Of a DNA stretch of 64,000 nucleotides, positions 1-8,676 are shown piece after piece (the first letter of the stretch is position 1; every line of letters begins with the position of its first letter). Below the pieces are notes generated by a model. That model was not told where the DNA came from and did no database searches. It saw only the letters and a list, made by a program, of their open reading frames with translations. This stretch comes from Martinezella lusitana. Lineage in GTDB: Bacteria > Pseudomonadota > Alphaproteobacteria > Rhizobiales > Rhizobiaceae. Made by a program: the position numbers and the translations under genes. The DNA is taken from positions 806,001-870,000 of the forward strand of contig NZ_JACHBG010000001.1 in assembly GCF_014207095.1 (NCBI RefSeq), written 5' to 3'.

Positions 1-1
1 C

Positions 2-520
2 GTTATCCCGGCGATCTTCGCATCGTCGCTGCTCCTGCTGCCGGCAACGGTCGCCGGTCTCGGCAACAACACCGCGCTTCCGACCTGGGTCACCTCGATC
101 GTCGCGGCGTTGGGTCATGGCCAACCCGTCTACATGGTGTTCTACGCGGCGCTGATTGCTTTCTTCGCCTTCTTCTACACTGCGCTGGTCTTCAATCCGA
201 AGGACACGGCCGACAATCTGAAGAAGCATGGCGGCTTCATTCCAGGCATCCGTCCGGGTGAGCGCACCGCCGAATATATTGATTATGTGCTGACCCGCAT
301 TACGGTCATCGGCGCGATCTATCTCGTCTTCGTCTGCATCCTGCCCGAAATTCTCGTGTCCCAGACCGGTATTCCCTTGTCTCTGGGTGGCACTTCGCTT
401 CTGATCGTGGTTAGCGTAACGCTGGATACGGTGGCGCAGATTCAGGGTCACCTGATCGCACAGCAATATGAAGGCCTGATCAAGAAATCGAAGTTGCGTG
501 GAGGAAAGAGGGGGCGATGA
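2..520 (+). CDS. secY: Protein translocase subunit SecY, C-terminal part (5' end outside window)
   Basis: This is the last ~172 residues of SecY, the channel subunit of the Sec translocon in the inner membrane. The reading frame is open from the first base of the window, so the gene begins upstream. The visible part has hydrophobic segments typical of the last SecY helices and the conserved [24 protein letters not shown] cytoplasmic loop (about residues 55-75 of this fragment), followed by the R-P-G-x-x-T motif and a basic C-terminus. The stop codon overlaps the adk start (ATGA), the usual spc-operon arrangement. The identification is firm; only the N-terminal part is missing. Confidence 0.96.
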   Translation, partial: VIPAIFASSLLLLPATVAGLGNNTALPTWVTSIVAALGHGQPVYMVFYAALIAFFAFFYTALVFNPKDTADNLKKHGGFIPGIRPGERTAEYIDYVLTRITVIGAIYLVFVCILPEILVSQTGIPLSLGGTSLLIVVSVTLDTVAQIQGHLIAQQYEGLIKKSKLRGGKRGR

Positions 521-1167
521 GACTCATACTTTTAGGGCCACCGGGTGCAGGTAAGGGGACCCAGGCCCAGCGTATCGTGGAGAAGCACGGCATTCCTCAG
601 CTCTCCACAGGTGATATGCTGCGTGCGGCCGTTCAGGCTGGTACGGAAGTTGGCAAGCGCGCCAAGGCCGTCATGGATGCTGGCAAGCTCGTCTCCGACG
701 AGATCGTCAATGCGATCGTCTCTGAGCGCATTGATCAGCCGGATTGCGCCAGGGGGTTCATCCTCGACGGCTTTCCGCGTACCTTGGTACAGGCTGATGC
801 CACCGAGCAGATGCTCAACGCAAAGGGGTTGGAGCTTTCCGTCGTCATCGAGCTGAAGGTTGATGACGCTGAACTGATTCGCCGCGTCTCCGGCCGTTAT
901 TCCTGCTCGAACTGCGGCAGCGTCTATCACGACACTGACAAGGTTCCGGCAACGGCGGGTGTCTGCGACAAATGCGGTTCGACGCATTTCAAGCGTCGGC
1001 CTGACGACAATGCCGAGACGATGGCGACGCGCCTCCAAGTCTACTACAAGGAGACCTCGCCGCTGATCGGATACTATTATGCCAAGGGCAAGTTGCAGAG
1101 CATCGACGGCATGGCCGATATCGAGCATGTGACTGATAGTATCGAAGCTATCCTGGCTAAGCTTTGA
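517..1167 (+). CDS. adk: Adenylate kinase
   Basis: Adk interconverts ATP + AMP and 2 ADP in the cytoplasm. The 216-residue product has the P-loop GPPGAGKGT at residues 7-15, the AMP-binding DGFPRT motif near 84-89 and a long LID domain. The LID has four cysteines (Cys130, Cys133, Cys150, Cys153) in a CxxC...CxxC pattern, so this is a zinc-binding-type LID, found in only some bacterial adenylate kinases. The start ATG overlaps the secY stop, so the two are translationally coupled. It belongs to the secY-adk-rpsM-rpsK-rpoA-rplQ operon. Length and motifs agree with a complete long-form enzyme. Confidence 0.97.
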   Translation: MRLILLGPPGAGKGTQAQRIVEKHGIPQLSTGDMLRAAVQAGTEVGKRAKAVMDAGKLVSDEIVNAIVSERIDQPDCARGFILDGFPRTLVQADATEQMLNAKGLELSVVIELKVDDAELIRRVSGRYSCSNCGSVYHDTDKVPATAGVCDKCGSTHFKRRPDDNAETMATRLQVYYKETSPLIGYYYAKGKLQSIDGMADIEHVTDSIEAILAKL

Positions 1168-1384
1168 GTAGCCTAAAATAAACTGGCTGGAGCGGTTGCT
1201 TTTTTGCACTGATTCCGCTAAACACCGCGCCAACTCGCGACATGCTATGCGATCGGCGCGGATTTCCAACGGGGAAGTCCGGCACGGTCGTTTTGACATG
1301 TTACGGACTCACATCGAACAAGCAGCTCCCGGGCTGCATAACAAGACCCTTTGCCAAGGCAAAAGGAATGCAAGGAGAACAGGC

Positions 1385-1753
1385 GTGGCTCGTATCGCTG
1401 GCGTCAACATCCCGACTGCAAAGCGCGTAGTTATTGCGCTTCGTTACATTCACGGGATCGGACCGAAGTTTGCACAGGAAATCTGCGAGAAGGTCGGTAT
1501 CCCGGCCGAGCGTCGCGTCAACCAGTTGACGGATGCTGAGGTTCTGCAGATCCGCGAAACCATCGACCGTGACTATCAGGTCGAAGGTGATCTGCGTCGC
1601 GAAACCGCGATGAACATCAAGCGTCTGATGGACCTGGGTTCTTACCGTGGCCTGCGTCATCGTCGCGGCCTGCCGGTTCGCGGTCAGCGCACCCACACCA
1701 ATGCTCGTACCCGCAAGGGCCCGGCAAAGGCGATCGCTGGTAAGAAGAAGTAA
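1385..1753 (+). CDS. rpsM: 30S ribosomal protein S13
   Basis: S13 sits in the head of the small ribosomal subunit and contacts the P-site tRNA and the 50S subunit. The reading frame is open further upstream, but the product begins [10 protein letters not shown] at a GTG codon (1385) placed 7 bases after an AAGGAG ribosome binding site, giving the family-typical 122 residues. The conserved C-terminal [19 protein letters not shown] region is intact. A gap of ~217 bases separates it from adk, which leaves room for an internal promoter or processing site; a TTGACA hexamer lies at 1293-1298 but no good -10 was seen. Confidence 0.97.
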   Translation: MARIAGVNIPTAKRVVIALRYIHGIGPKFAQEICEKVGIPAERRVNQLTDAEVLQIRETIDRDYQVEGDLRRETAMNIKRLMDLGSYRGLRHRRGLPVRGQRTHTNARTRKGPAKAIAGKKK

Positions 1754-1774
1754 TTTCCGGGAAGCCGGAGGTGG

Positions 1775-1801
1775 GAGGCTGGCGGTCCGCCGGCCTCTTT
1801 T
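1775..1801 (+). terminator. Hairpin between rpsM and rpsK, possible attenuator or partial terminator
   Basis: An 11-bp stem (GAGGCTGGCGG at 1775-1785, CCGCCGGCCTC at 1787-1797, one T-G pair) with a minimal loop is followed by TTTT. It lies inside the ribosomal operon, 21 bases after rpsM and ~83 bases before rpsK. As drawn the loop is very tight, so the closing pairs probably open. It could reduce read-through or act as an RNA processing or regulatory site. Confidence 0.5.
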
Positions 1802-1884
1802 GAGTTTGAAGCGGCGCTCAATGAGTGTCGTTTCGGTGTAGCCGCTGGCATTACGGCGGTGCAGAGATCCAAGAAAGGACTAAC

Positions 1885-2274
1885 ATGGCCAAGGAAGCCG
1901 TACGCGTTCGTCGTCGCGAGCGTAAAAATATCACGTCGGGCGTCGCACACGTCAATTCGACCTTCAACAACACGATGATCACCATCACCGACGCACAGGG
2001 CAACGCGATTGCCTGGTCGTCCGCTGGTGCTAAGGGCTTCAAGGGTTCGCGCAAGTCGACCCCGTTCGCTGCCCAGATCGCTGCTGAAGACTGCGCCAAG
2101 AAGGCTCAGGAACACGGCATGAAGTCGCTGGAAGTTGAAGTTTGCGGTCCGGGCTCCGGTCGTGAATCCGCTCTGCGCGCGCTCCAGGCTGCTGGTTTCA
2201 TGATCACGTCGATCCGCGATGTGACCCCGATCCCGCACAATGGTTGCCGCCCGCGCAAGAAGCGTCGCGTCTGA
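1885..2274 (+). CDS. rpsK: 30S ribosomal protein S11
   Basis: S11 is part of the platform of the 30S subunit near the Shine-Dalgarno helix. The ATG at 1885 follows an AAAGGA site and gives 129 residues, the family length. The N-terminal basic segment, the central [10 protein letters not shown] motif, the [10 protein letters not shown] stretch and the C-terminal [13 protein letters not shown] tail are all present. It follows rpsM after a gap of ~131 bases that carries a hairpin, and precedes rpoA by ~103 bases. Confidence 0.97.
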   Translation: MAKEAVRVRRRERKNITSGVAHVNSTFNNTMITITDAQGNAIAWSSAGAKGFKGSRKSTPFAAQIAAEDCAKKAQEHGMKSLEVEVCGPGSGRESALRALQAAGFMITSIRDVTPIPHNGCRPRKKRRV

Positions 2275-2377
2275 TCATCGCCACTCACGACACCGGCCGG
2301 GGTAGATGCGCCTGGCTTGGTGTTACTCAAGCTCGGTTGTCACGATTGGATGGTGACAACGAACGGAAGGCAAAAAT

Positions 2378-3388
2378 ATGATTCAGAAAAACTGGCAGGA
2401 ACTGATCAAGCCCAACAAGGTCGAGTTCACCTCGAGCGGCCGCACCAAGGCAACGCTCGTGGCCGAACCGCTGGAGCGTGGCTTCGGTCTTACCCTCGGC
2501 AACGCGCTGCGCCGCGTTCTGCTGTCTTCTCTGCGCGGTGCCGCTGTAACGGCGGTGCAGATAGACGGCGTGCTGCATGAGTTCTCCTCTATCCCGGGCG
2601 TCCGGGAAGACGTGACGGACATCGTGCTGAACATCAAGGAAATCGCCATCAAGATGGACGGCGATGACAGCAAGCGCATGGTCGTGCGCAAGCAGGGCCC
2701 AGGCGTTGTAACGGCTGGCGACATTCAGACGGTCGGCGATATCGAAATCCTCAACCCCGAGCATGTCATCTGCACGCTCGACGAGGGCGCCGAAATCCGC
2801 ATGGAATTCACCGTCAATAACGGCAAGGGCTATGTCCCGGCCGAGCGTAATCGTGCGGAAGATGCTCCGATCGGTCTCATCCCGGTCGACAGCCTTTATT
2901 CGCCGGTCAAGAAGGTGTCCTACAAGGTAGAAAATACCCGCGAAGGACAGGTTCTCGACTACGACAAGCTGAGCATGTCGATCGAAACCGACGGTTCGAT
3001 CAGCGGTGAAGATGCAGTCGCTTTTGCGGCCCGCATCCTTCAGGATCAGCTTGGCGTGTTCGTCAACTTCGACGAGCCGCAGAAGGAAACCGAAGAGGAA
3101 GCAGTTACCGAACTCGCTTTCAACCCGGCGCTCCTCAAGAAGGTGGACGAGCTCGAACTGTCCGTTCGTTCGGCAAACTGCCTGAAGAACGACAACATCG
3201 TCTACATCGGCGACCTCATTCAGAAGACCGAAGCAGAAATGCTCCGCACGCCGAATTTTGGTCGCAAGTCGCTGAACGAAATCAAGGAAGTTCTCGCTTC
3301 CATGGGCCTGCACCTCGGCATGGAAGTGCCGGCATGGCCGCCCGAGAACATCGAAGATCTCGCCAAGCGCTACGAAGACCAATACTAA
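2378..3388 (+). CDS. rpoA: DNA-directed RNA polymerase subunit alpha
   Basis: Alpha dimerises to nucleate RNA polymerase assembly, and its C-terminal domain contacts UP elements and activators. The 336-residue product has the N-terminal assembly domain (roughly 1-235, including [17 protein letters not shown]), a flexible linker, and a C-terminal domain from about residue 255 with the helix-hairpin-helix region containing [16 protein letters not shown]. Length and both domains are standard for alphaproteobacteria. It is the penultimate gene of the alpha operon. The minus strand opposite it is open for 351 codons, but that is a compositional shadow. Confidence 0.98.
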   Translation: MIQKNWQELIKPNKVEFTSSGRTKATLVAEPLERGFGLTLGNALRRVLLSSLRGAAVTAVQIDGVLHEFSSIPGVREDVTDIVLNIKEIAIKMDGDDSKRMVVRKQGPGVVTAGDIQTVGDIEILNPEHVICTLDEGAEIRMEFTVNNGKGYVPAERNRAEDAPIGLIPVDSLYSPVKKVSYKVENTREGQVLDYDKLSMSIETDGSISGEDAVAFAARILQDQLGVFVNFDEPQKETEEEAVTELAFNPALLKKVDELELSVRSANCLKNDNIVYIGDLIQKTEAEMLRTPNFGRKSLNEIKEVLASMGLHLGMEVPAWPPENIEDLAKRYEDQY

Positions 3389-3435
3389 CCAACAAACTGC
3401 AGGCTACGGATGCTTGCAAGTGAAGGAGAATAGCA

Positions 3436-3858
3436 ATGCGCCACGGTAAAGCCGGCCGCAAGCTGAATAGAACCGCTAGCCACCGTAAGGCGATGTTCGC
3501 CAACATGGCAGCTTCGCTCATCACCCATGAGCAGATCGTCACCACGCTCCCGAAGGCGAAGGAAATTCGTCCGATCGTCGAGAAGCTGGTAACCCTCGGC
3601 AAGCGCGGCGACCTGCACGCTCGTCGTCAGGCCATCTCGCAGATCCGCGACGTAGCTGTCGTTTCGAAGCTGTTCGACGCGATTGCAACGCGTTACGCCA
3701 CCCGCAACGGCGGCTACCTGCGTATCATGAAGGCCGGCTTCCGCCAGGGCGACAATGCCGCTCTCGCAGTTGTCGAGTTCGTCGATCGCGATACCTCTGC
3801 CAAGGGCGCAGCCGACAAGGCTCGCGTTGCTGCCGAGGAAGAAGCTGCAGCCGCTTAA
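3436..3858 (+). CDS. rplQ: 50S ribosomal protein L17
   Basis: L17 lies near the peptide exit tunnel of the large subunit. The product starts [20 protein letters not shown], the universally conserved L17 N-terminus, and is 140 residues long with the alphaproteobacterial alanine/glutamate-rich C-terminal extension. A GAAGGAGAA ribosome binding site precedes the ATG. It is the last gene of the operon and is followed within 25 bases by a strong intrinsic terminator. Confidence 0.97.
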   Translation: MRHGKAGRKLNRTASHRKAMFANMAASLITHEQIVTTLPKAKEIRPIVEKLVTLGKRGDLHARRQAISQIRDVAVVSKLFDAIATRYATRNGGYLRIMKAGFRQGDNAALAVVEFVDRDTSAKGAADKARVAAEEEAAAA

Positions 3859-3881
3859 GGCGAGCTTCGGGTAAAACATTG

Positions 3882-3912
3882 AAGGCCGGATGAGCGATCG
3901 TCCGGCCTTTTT
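3882..3912 (+). terminator. Intrinsic terminator of the spc/alpha operon
   Basis: AAGGCCGGA (3882-3890) pairs with TCCGGCCTT (3901-3909) around a 10-base loop and runs into a T tract. It begins 24 bases after the rplQ stop, so it closes the ribosomal operon. Confidence 0.9.
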
Positions 3913-4020
3913 GTTTGCAGCGTAGAAGCAGTCGCTCGTTCCCGCTGTTGTGAGAGAGGCGGTATTGCACGCTGGGGCGATACGCCGATTATCTGTAGAG
4001 GGTGGTACTACAACATCGGC

Positions 4021-4112
4021 CCGAAAATCGGCATCGATTTTCGGAAAGCTTGATGCGTAGATTCAAGGAGATAGAGCGTCTTTGTGCTTCCGAAAGGAAG
4101 CACGACGCTCTA
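4021..4112. repeat. Double-palindrome intergenic element (RIME-like)
   Basis: Two hairpin-forming palindromes lie side by side. The first is a perfect 10-bp inverted repeat, CCGAAAATCG (4021-4030) and CGATTTTCGG (4035-4044), with a 4-base loop. The second has the arms TAGAGCGTC + GTGCTTCC and GGAAGCAC + GACGCTCTA (4072-4112) around GAAA. Two adjacent palindromes of about this size are characteristic of the rhizobial intergenic mosaic element family. The assignment is by architecture and recalled sequence style, not by alignment. Confidence 0.55.
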
Positions 4113-4127
4113 GGTGTGAGGCGGGAC

Positions 4128-4526
4128 ATGATACGCAGAAGAATATCTCCGTTTCTGGCGTGCCTGCTGACCATCGCTTTTGGCCTCGTGCTCAGGCGGT
4201 TCGGATATGCCGTTCATTTGCCGTTCGAGATCGTCAAATATGGTGGTTCGATATTGTGGGGAGCCATGGTCTACTGGCTGCTGGCCACGGCCTTGCCCGG
4301 CGCGCGCCGTATCACGACCACCTCAGCGGCGATGATCGTCGCCGCGCTTGTCGAATTTTCCAGGCTTTGGCACATGCCCGCGTTGGATGCATTTCGATTG
4401 ACCACGGCCGGAGCCTTGTTGCTGGGGCGAGTATTCTCGCCCTGGAACATTCTGGCATATGCAATCGGTATCGCGGCAGCTCTCGCGCTGGATTGGGCGC
4501 TGTCGAAGCGGGAACGCTTTGCTTGA
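4128..4526 (+). CDS. DUF2809 family membrane protein
   Basis: A 132-residue integral membrane protein with about four hydrophobic segments. The pattern F-xx-KYGGSxLWGxMVYWLLA, then VEFSRLWHxPxLDAFRxTTAGALLLGR, then a final helix, matches the DUF2809 family; its function is unknown. The ATG at 4128 was chosen because the frame upstream runs through the palindromic element at 4021-4112 and is unlikely to be coding. It is monocistronic: a terminator lies upstream and the convergent DinB gene downstream, only 13 bases away. Confidence 0.75.
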   Translation: MIRRRISPFLACLLTIAFGLVLRRFGYAVHLPFEIVKYGGSILWGAMVYWLLATALPGARRITTTSAAMIVAALVEFSRLWHMPALDAFRLTTAGALLLGRVFSPWNILAYAIGIAAALALDWALSKRERFA

Positions 4527-4539
4527 CGTCGGCTGCGCG

Positions 4540-5058
4540 TCATTCCGCAGCCGCCGAGAGCCGGCGTGACGGATCGGCGCGGTGAAGATGAACCGCAAGC
4601 GTGTCCCAGGGTGGCGTCACGGAAAGCTGCGCCAGGATGCGGCCGATCTCGCCTCTGTGGTAACCTCCATGCGTGACGACATGGAGAAGCATCTCCTCAC
4701 GCGTCATGCAGCCCCGGTCTCCATCAGTGAACGTGAACGGCAGAGCTTCTGAAAGAAGTGGCGCGCTGATCGTTTCGATATATCGCAGATACCATTGGTC
4801 TGATGCCGTAAGCGCTGCAAGAAGGTCGGGCAGGGTGGGTGGTTCAGGTGAATTGTCATCTTGGTATCCGTGCTCGCGCCCAGCAAGATGTGCGGCGAAT
4901 ATCCGGGCGACGATCAGCGAGTGATTCATTAGACGCATGCAGGCGAGACGCTCCCTGCCATGCTGTTCAGGATCGAGGCGGTCGATGGCGTCGAGCAAAT
5001 CCTCATTCGCCCAGGCTTGATAACGGAAAAGCGTTCGCAGCACAGACATTTCACTCAT
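4540..5058 (-). CDS. DinB family protein (putative metal-dependent four-helix-bundle enzyme)
   Basis: The 172-residue protein has the DinB/YfiT four-helix fold. The start is the ATG read from 5058, preceded by GGGCAAAGG. It carries the expected histidine triad: His46 in the L-M-N-H segment, and His130 and His134 in VVTHGGYHRGE. Family members are damage- or stress-inducible or act as thiol-dependent transferases; the substrate cannot be predicted. It is divergent from a TetR regulator with 70 bases between the starts, so the TetR protein probably controls it. Confidence 0.8.
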   Translation of the reverse strand: MSEMSVLRTLFRYQAWANEDLLDAIDRLDPEQHGRERLACMRLMNHSLIVARIFAAHLAGREHGYQDDNSPEPPTLPDLLAALTASDQWYLRYIETISAPLLSEALPFTFTDGDRGCMTREEMLLHVVTHGGYHRGEIGRILAQLSVTPPWDTLAVHLHRADPSRRLSAAAE

Positions 5059-5128
5059 GGACCTTTGCCCTTTCTTTGGCCGGAGAAATGCGAGTAATCT
5101 GTTCATATTTTCCGGAAGTGAGGGATGC
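5059..5128. promoter_or_regulatory. Divergent promoter region, DinB gene / TetR regulator
   Basis: Seventy bases separate the two divergent start codons, so both promoters must lie here or overlap the coding starts. No clean long palindrome was recognised; the operator is inferred only from the gene arrangement. Confidence 0.4.
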
Positions 5129-5752
5129 ATGTCTACTCGCATTAGAAAGCCACGTTCGCTGATGCGCAAAGAGCCGAGCCAAGCGCGGTCGCGGGCAACG
5201 GTGGAGGCGATCATCGAATCGGGTGCTCGCGTTTTGGCCGCTCGTGGATGGGCAGGATTTACGACGAACACCGTTGCTGTTGTCGCCGGGATCAGCATTG
5301 GTTCGCTCTATCAGTATTTTCCGGACAAGCTTTCTTTGGTCGAAGGCATAAGGCGGAGGCATTTCGCTGATGTCCTAGCCGTTCTGCGGCGGGCGACGGT
5401 CGTTGGCATGCCGTTACGATATAATGTCGAGACTCTCGTTCAGGGCATGATCGATGCTCACGGCGTGAACCCACAACTGCACAGGGTGCTTCTGGATGAG
5501 GTCCCGGGAACGGAGGGATCTAGATCCGCGCATGAAGCGTTCCTCGAGGAGTATCAGCGCCATTACAAGCGTTTCGTCGCGGTCAATCGCGGAGACGTTT
5601 CGAGCGCATCGGACGATGTCCTCGCACAGCTTCTATCCGGTGTCGTTGAGGGCGTGATCCACAGCGGTGCGCGAAGAGATACGTTGCATTCGCCAGAGTT
5701 GAAACAGGAACTGGTCAGGATGATCTGCTCCTATTTCGGCGCCGTCGAATGA
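5129..5752 (+). CDS. TetR/AcrR family transcriptional regulator
   Basis: A 207-residue TetR-type repressor. After a basic N-terminus (RKPRSLMRKEPSQARS), residues ~18-65 form the helix-turn-helix, with the family signature SIGSLYQYFPDKLSL. The C-terminal two thirds is a helical ligand-binding/dimerisation domain. The ATG at 5129 is preceded by GTGAGGG; an ATG four bases earlier is out of frame. It is divergent from the DinB gene, its likely target. The ligand is not predictable. Confidence 0.88.
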   Translation: MSTRIRKPRSLMRKEPSQARSRATVEAIIESGARVLAARGWAGFTTNTVAVVAGISIGSLYQYFPDKLSLVEGIRRRHFADVLAVLRRATVVGMPLRYNVETLVQGMIDAHGVNPQLHRVLLDEVPGTEGSRSAHEAFLEEYQRHYKRFVAVNRGDVSSASDDVLAQLLSGVVEGVIHSGARRDTLHSPELKQELVRMICSYFGAVE

Positions 5753-5886
5753 CGGGAGGCTCTGCCACCGACGGGCGCGCGGCCGCAGAGCACCTGTGAT
5801 CGCGCCAAATTTGGCTTGCCGCCAATCATTTCGCGCATAGCTGCCTTTCCCGTTTCAGATGGCGCTTCGCATCATAATAATTTGAA

Positions 5887-5913
5887 TGCTAATTAGTTTG
5901 GTGCTAATAAGTT
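5887..5913 (+). promoter_or_regulatory. Direct-repeat operator candidate upstream of the MarR gene
   Basis: TGCTAATTAGTT (5887-5898) is repeated as TGCTAATAAGTT (5902-5913), one mismatch in 12 and 15 bases apart, ending 3 bases before the ATG of the MarR regulator. Each copy contains a short palindrome-like CTAATTAG or CTAATAAG core. The AT-rich repeat stands out in GC-rich DNA, and a MarR protein bound here would block its own operon. Confidence 0.55.
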
Positions 5914-5916
5914 CCT

Positions 5917-6393
5917 ATGAAACGGTTAATCGCCCTGCAACGCATCTTCACCGCCAATCTGCTGACGACTGGCCGCCAATGGCGTCGTGTCGTTGATCTC
6001 GCGCTGAGTTCCTATGGCATATCGGAGGCCGCGGCTGCGCCGCTGCTTTGGATTGGCCGATTGGGAGGCGGTGTGCGGCAGGTGGCTCTTGCCAACTATG
6101 TCGGTATCGAAGGCCCGTCTCTGGTCCGGCTGCTCGATCAGCTCGAAAGCATGGATCTGGTCATTCGCAAGGATGATCCGACGGATCGTCGTGCCAAGGG
6201 CCTATGGCTGACGCCGGAAGGCGAGGTGCTGGCAGCTCGCATGGAAGACGCCCTCGACGAATTGCGTGGAAATATCCTTGGCAAAGTCGATCCGGCTGAT
6301 CTTGAAGCTGCCGTCCGCGTTCTGAAGGCCTTCGAAGAATTCGAGACGTGGAAGGCCGTCGCCGCAGAACAGGAGTCGGAGAAGGTCCAATGA
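5917..6393 (+). CDS. MarR family transcriptional regulator
   Basis: A 158-residue winged-helix regulator. The MarR signature is present: a recognition region with GPSLVRLLDQLESMDLVIRK and the wing motif DPTDRRAKGLWLTPEG (about residues 88-104). MarR proteins typically repress efflux and aromatic-compound genes and are released by small phenolic ligands. The gene heads an operon whose next three genes encode an AaeB/AaeX/AaeA-like efflux pump. Its stop overlaps the next start (ATGA). Two near-identical AT-rich repeats just upstream suggest autoregulation. Confidence 0.9.
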   Translation: MKRLIALQRIFTANLLTTGRQWRRVVDLALSSYGISEAAAAPLLWIGRLGGGVRQVALANYVGIEGPSLVRLLDQLESMDLVIRKDDPTDRRAKGLWLTPEGEVLAARMEDALDELRGNILGKVDPADLEAAVRVLKAFEEFETWKAVAAEQESEKVQ

Positions 6394-8462
6394 GCATTCC
6401 GTCCTGGCGCGATTGGCTGTTTTCGGTCAAGGCCTTCATCGCGGCGATCTTGGCGCTGTTCATCGCGCTGTCGCTGGATCTGCCGCGCCCTTATTGGGCG
6501 ATGGCTGCCGTTTATGTCGTCGCCAACCCACTTGCCGGCGCGACCAGTTCCAAAGGGCTCTATCGTGCGCTCGGCACGCTGATTGGTGCTACCGCATCGG
6601 TGATCCTCGTGCCGCTCTTCGTCAATGCGCCGGAGCTGCTCTCCGTCGTCGTCGCTCTCTGGACCGGCACGTTGCTTTTCATCTCCATGCTGGATCGTAC
6701 CTCGCGCAGCTATGTCTTCATGCTCGCCGGTTATTCGCTGCCGTTGATTGCGCTTCCGACCGTCGGCGCGCCTGAAACGGTATTCGATGTCGCGCTTTCC
6801 CGTTCCGAGGAGATCATCATCGGTATCGCCAGCGCCAGCATCGTCAGCGCCATCGTCTTTCCGAGCAGCGTCGGCACGACCCTCGGTCAGCGCATCGGTT
6901 CCTGGCTGGATGATGCCGGCACCTGGGCCGATGAAATCCTGCGCGGCGAGGGCGCGTCTCCCGCTACGCCGCTGAAGCGCCAGAAGCTGGCTTCCGATGT
7001 CACGGGTCTCGATCTCGTCATCAGCCAGCTCAAGTATGATGCGGGTAGCCGTGACATCGTCAGGCATTCCCGCGAGCTGCGCGGCCGTCTCTTAATGCTG
7101 CTGCCGCTCTTCTCGTCTCTCGCCGATCGTCTGCATGCGCTGAAGGCCGGCGAAAAGCCTTTGCCGCAGGAACTGGTTGCGGTCCTGAACGATGTTGCCG
7201 ATTGGCTCGGGCAGGGCGGTCGCGGCAAGGCTGACGATACCGCCAATACCCTGTCGAAAAAGATTGAGGAACTGCAGCAGAACGACATTGATCTCGGCTG
7301 GGACGATCTTGTCCGGTCGAGCGCGCTGGATCGCCTGAAGGAGATCGTCGATCTCTGGCAGGATTGCCTGACGCTGCGCGACCAGATCGCGTGTGGGCAG
7401 CAGGTCGGCACATGGCGACCCGCTTTCCGTCACCGCAATGTCGTGGGTCACATCAGACACTATGACTATGCGCTGTTGGCCTTCTCGGCCAGCGTGGTCG
7501 TCGTCGGCATCGCCGTTGCCTGCCTCTTCTGGATCTATTCCGGATGGCAGGATGGCGCCGGTTTCGTCACCATGGCCGCCGTCGCCTGCTCGTTTTTCGC
7601 CGCGCTCGATCGGCCGGCGCCATTCATCACCTCGATGTTCGTCTGGTGCGCAGTGAGCCTTGTTATCGCTAGCATCTACATCTTCGGCATATTGCCGTCG
7701 ATCTCCGGCTTCGAGATGCTCGTGCTGGCCTTCGCTCCACCCTTCCTCGTCATGGGCCTGCTGATCCCGCGGCCGCAGACCAATATGCTCGCCATGCTGC
7801 TGGCGGTGAACGGTGCGACCTTCATCGCATTGCAGGATCGTTATACCGCTGATTTTGGCGCTTTCGCCAATAGTGCGGTCGCAGCTCTGGCGGGCGTCGG
7901 TTTCGCCTTGGTCTGGACCCTGCTGACGCGTCCGTTCGGCGCCGAACTTGCCGCCTGGCGGCTGGTGCGGGCTGGCTGGACCGATCTTGCCGACACCGCC
8001 GCCGGTATTCGCCGCGCCGATCATGAGCGCCTGTCCGGCCGCATCCTCGATCGCCTGGGCCAGCTCGTGCCGCGCCTCGCAAGCATCGAGGACCGCGAGC
8101 TGAAGAAAGTCGACGGCTATGCCGACGTCCGCCTCGGCTTCAACGTTCTGATGCTGCAGAAGGAGCGTGGCCAGTTGAAATCAGCGGCTGCCGCATCCGT
8201 AAGCGAAGTCCTGATCGGCGTTTCGGATTTCTATCGCTCACGGCTGAAGGCCAAGAGCGCCATCGACCCGTCCGACGAATTGCGCGTCTCGATCGACCGC
8301 AGCCTGCAGGCGGTGGCGCAGGAAAAGCGGCACGCCGGCCGCGCGAGCCTCGATGCTCTCGTTGGCCTTCGCCGCGCACTTTTCCCTCATGCCGAGCCGC
8401 CGGCGAGCTGGCGACCGCCCGTATCCGACACCACTCAACCACTTCCCATTGCCGCCGAGTAA
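6390..8462 (+). CDS. FUSC family inner-membrane efflux transporter (AaeB/YccS-like)
   Basis: A 690-residue transporter of the fusaric acid resistance / aromatic acid exporter family. Two hydrophobic blocks of about five to six helices each (roughly 12-160 and 350-520) are separated and followed by long cytoplasmic domains, the standard duplicated FUSC layout. Start codon overlap (ATGA) couples it to the MarR gene. With the DUF1656 and HlyD genes downstream it should form a pump that exports hydroxylated aromatic acids or similar weak acids; the substrate is inferred from family context only. Confidence 0.9.
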   Translation: MSIPSWRDWLFSVKAFIAAILALFIALSLDLPRPYWAMAAVYVVANPLAGATSSKGLYRALGTLIGATASVILVPLFVNAPELLSVVVALWTGTLLFISMLDRTSRSYVFMLAGYSLPLIALPTVGAPETVFDVALSRSEEIIIGIASASIVSAIVFPSSVGTTLGQRIGSWLDDAGTWADEILRGEGASPATPLKRQKLASDVTGLDLVISQLKYDAGSRDIVRHSRELRGRLLMLLPLFSSLADRLHALKAGEKPLPQELVAVLNDVADWLGQGGRGKADDTANTLSKKIEELQQNDIDLGWDDLVRSSALDRLKEIVDLWQDCLTLRDQIACGQQVGTWRPAFRHRNVVGHIRHYDYALLAFSASVVVVGIAVACLFWIYSGWQDGAGFVTMAAVACSFFAALDRPAPFITSMFVWCAVSLVIASIYIFGILPSISGFEMLVLAFAPPFLVMGLLIPRPQTNMLAMLLAVNGATFIALQDRYTADFGAFANSAVAALAGVGFALVWTLLTRPFGAELAAWRLVRAGWTDLADTAAGIRRADHERLSGRILDRLGQLVPRLASIEDRELKKVDGYADVRLGFNVLMLQKERGQLKSAAAASVSEVLIGVSDFYRSRLKAKSAIDPSDELRVSIDRSLQAVAQEKRHAGRASLDALVGLRRALFPHAEPPASWRPPVSDTTQPLPIAAE

Positions 8463-8466
8463 TATC

Positions 8467-8676
8467 ATGCCCGCAGAATTCGATCTTTATGGCGTCTACA
8501 TCCCACGCCTTCTCGTTCTCATGCTCGTGACGCTGTTCGCCGTCATCATCCTTCGACGCCTGCTCGCATGGATCGGAGCCTACACTCTGGTCTGGCATCG
8601 CGGTCTTTTCGATCTCGCGCTTTACGTCCTTTTGCTCGGCGCCATTTCCTCTGTCTCTCGTTGGTACTTCACATGA
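8467..8676 (+). CDS. DUF1656 small membrane protein (AaeX-like)
   Basis: A 69-residue protein with two hydrophobic helices (about 12-30 and 46-62). The start MPAEFDLYGVYIPRLLV matches the DUF1656/AaeX family, almost always found between FUSC and HlyD efflux genes. It starts 4 bases after the FUSC stop and its own stop overlaps the HlyD-family start (ACATGA). It is probably an accessory subunit of the pump; its precise role is unknown in the family. Confidence 0.85.
   Translation: MPAEFDLYGVYIPRLLVLMLVTLFAVIILRRLLAWIGAYTLVWHRGLFDLALYVLLLGAISSVSRWYFT

Noticed and set aside
2327..3382. 351-codon open frame opposite rpoA
   Set aside because: Antisense shadow of rpoA.
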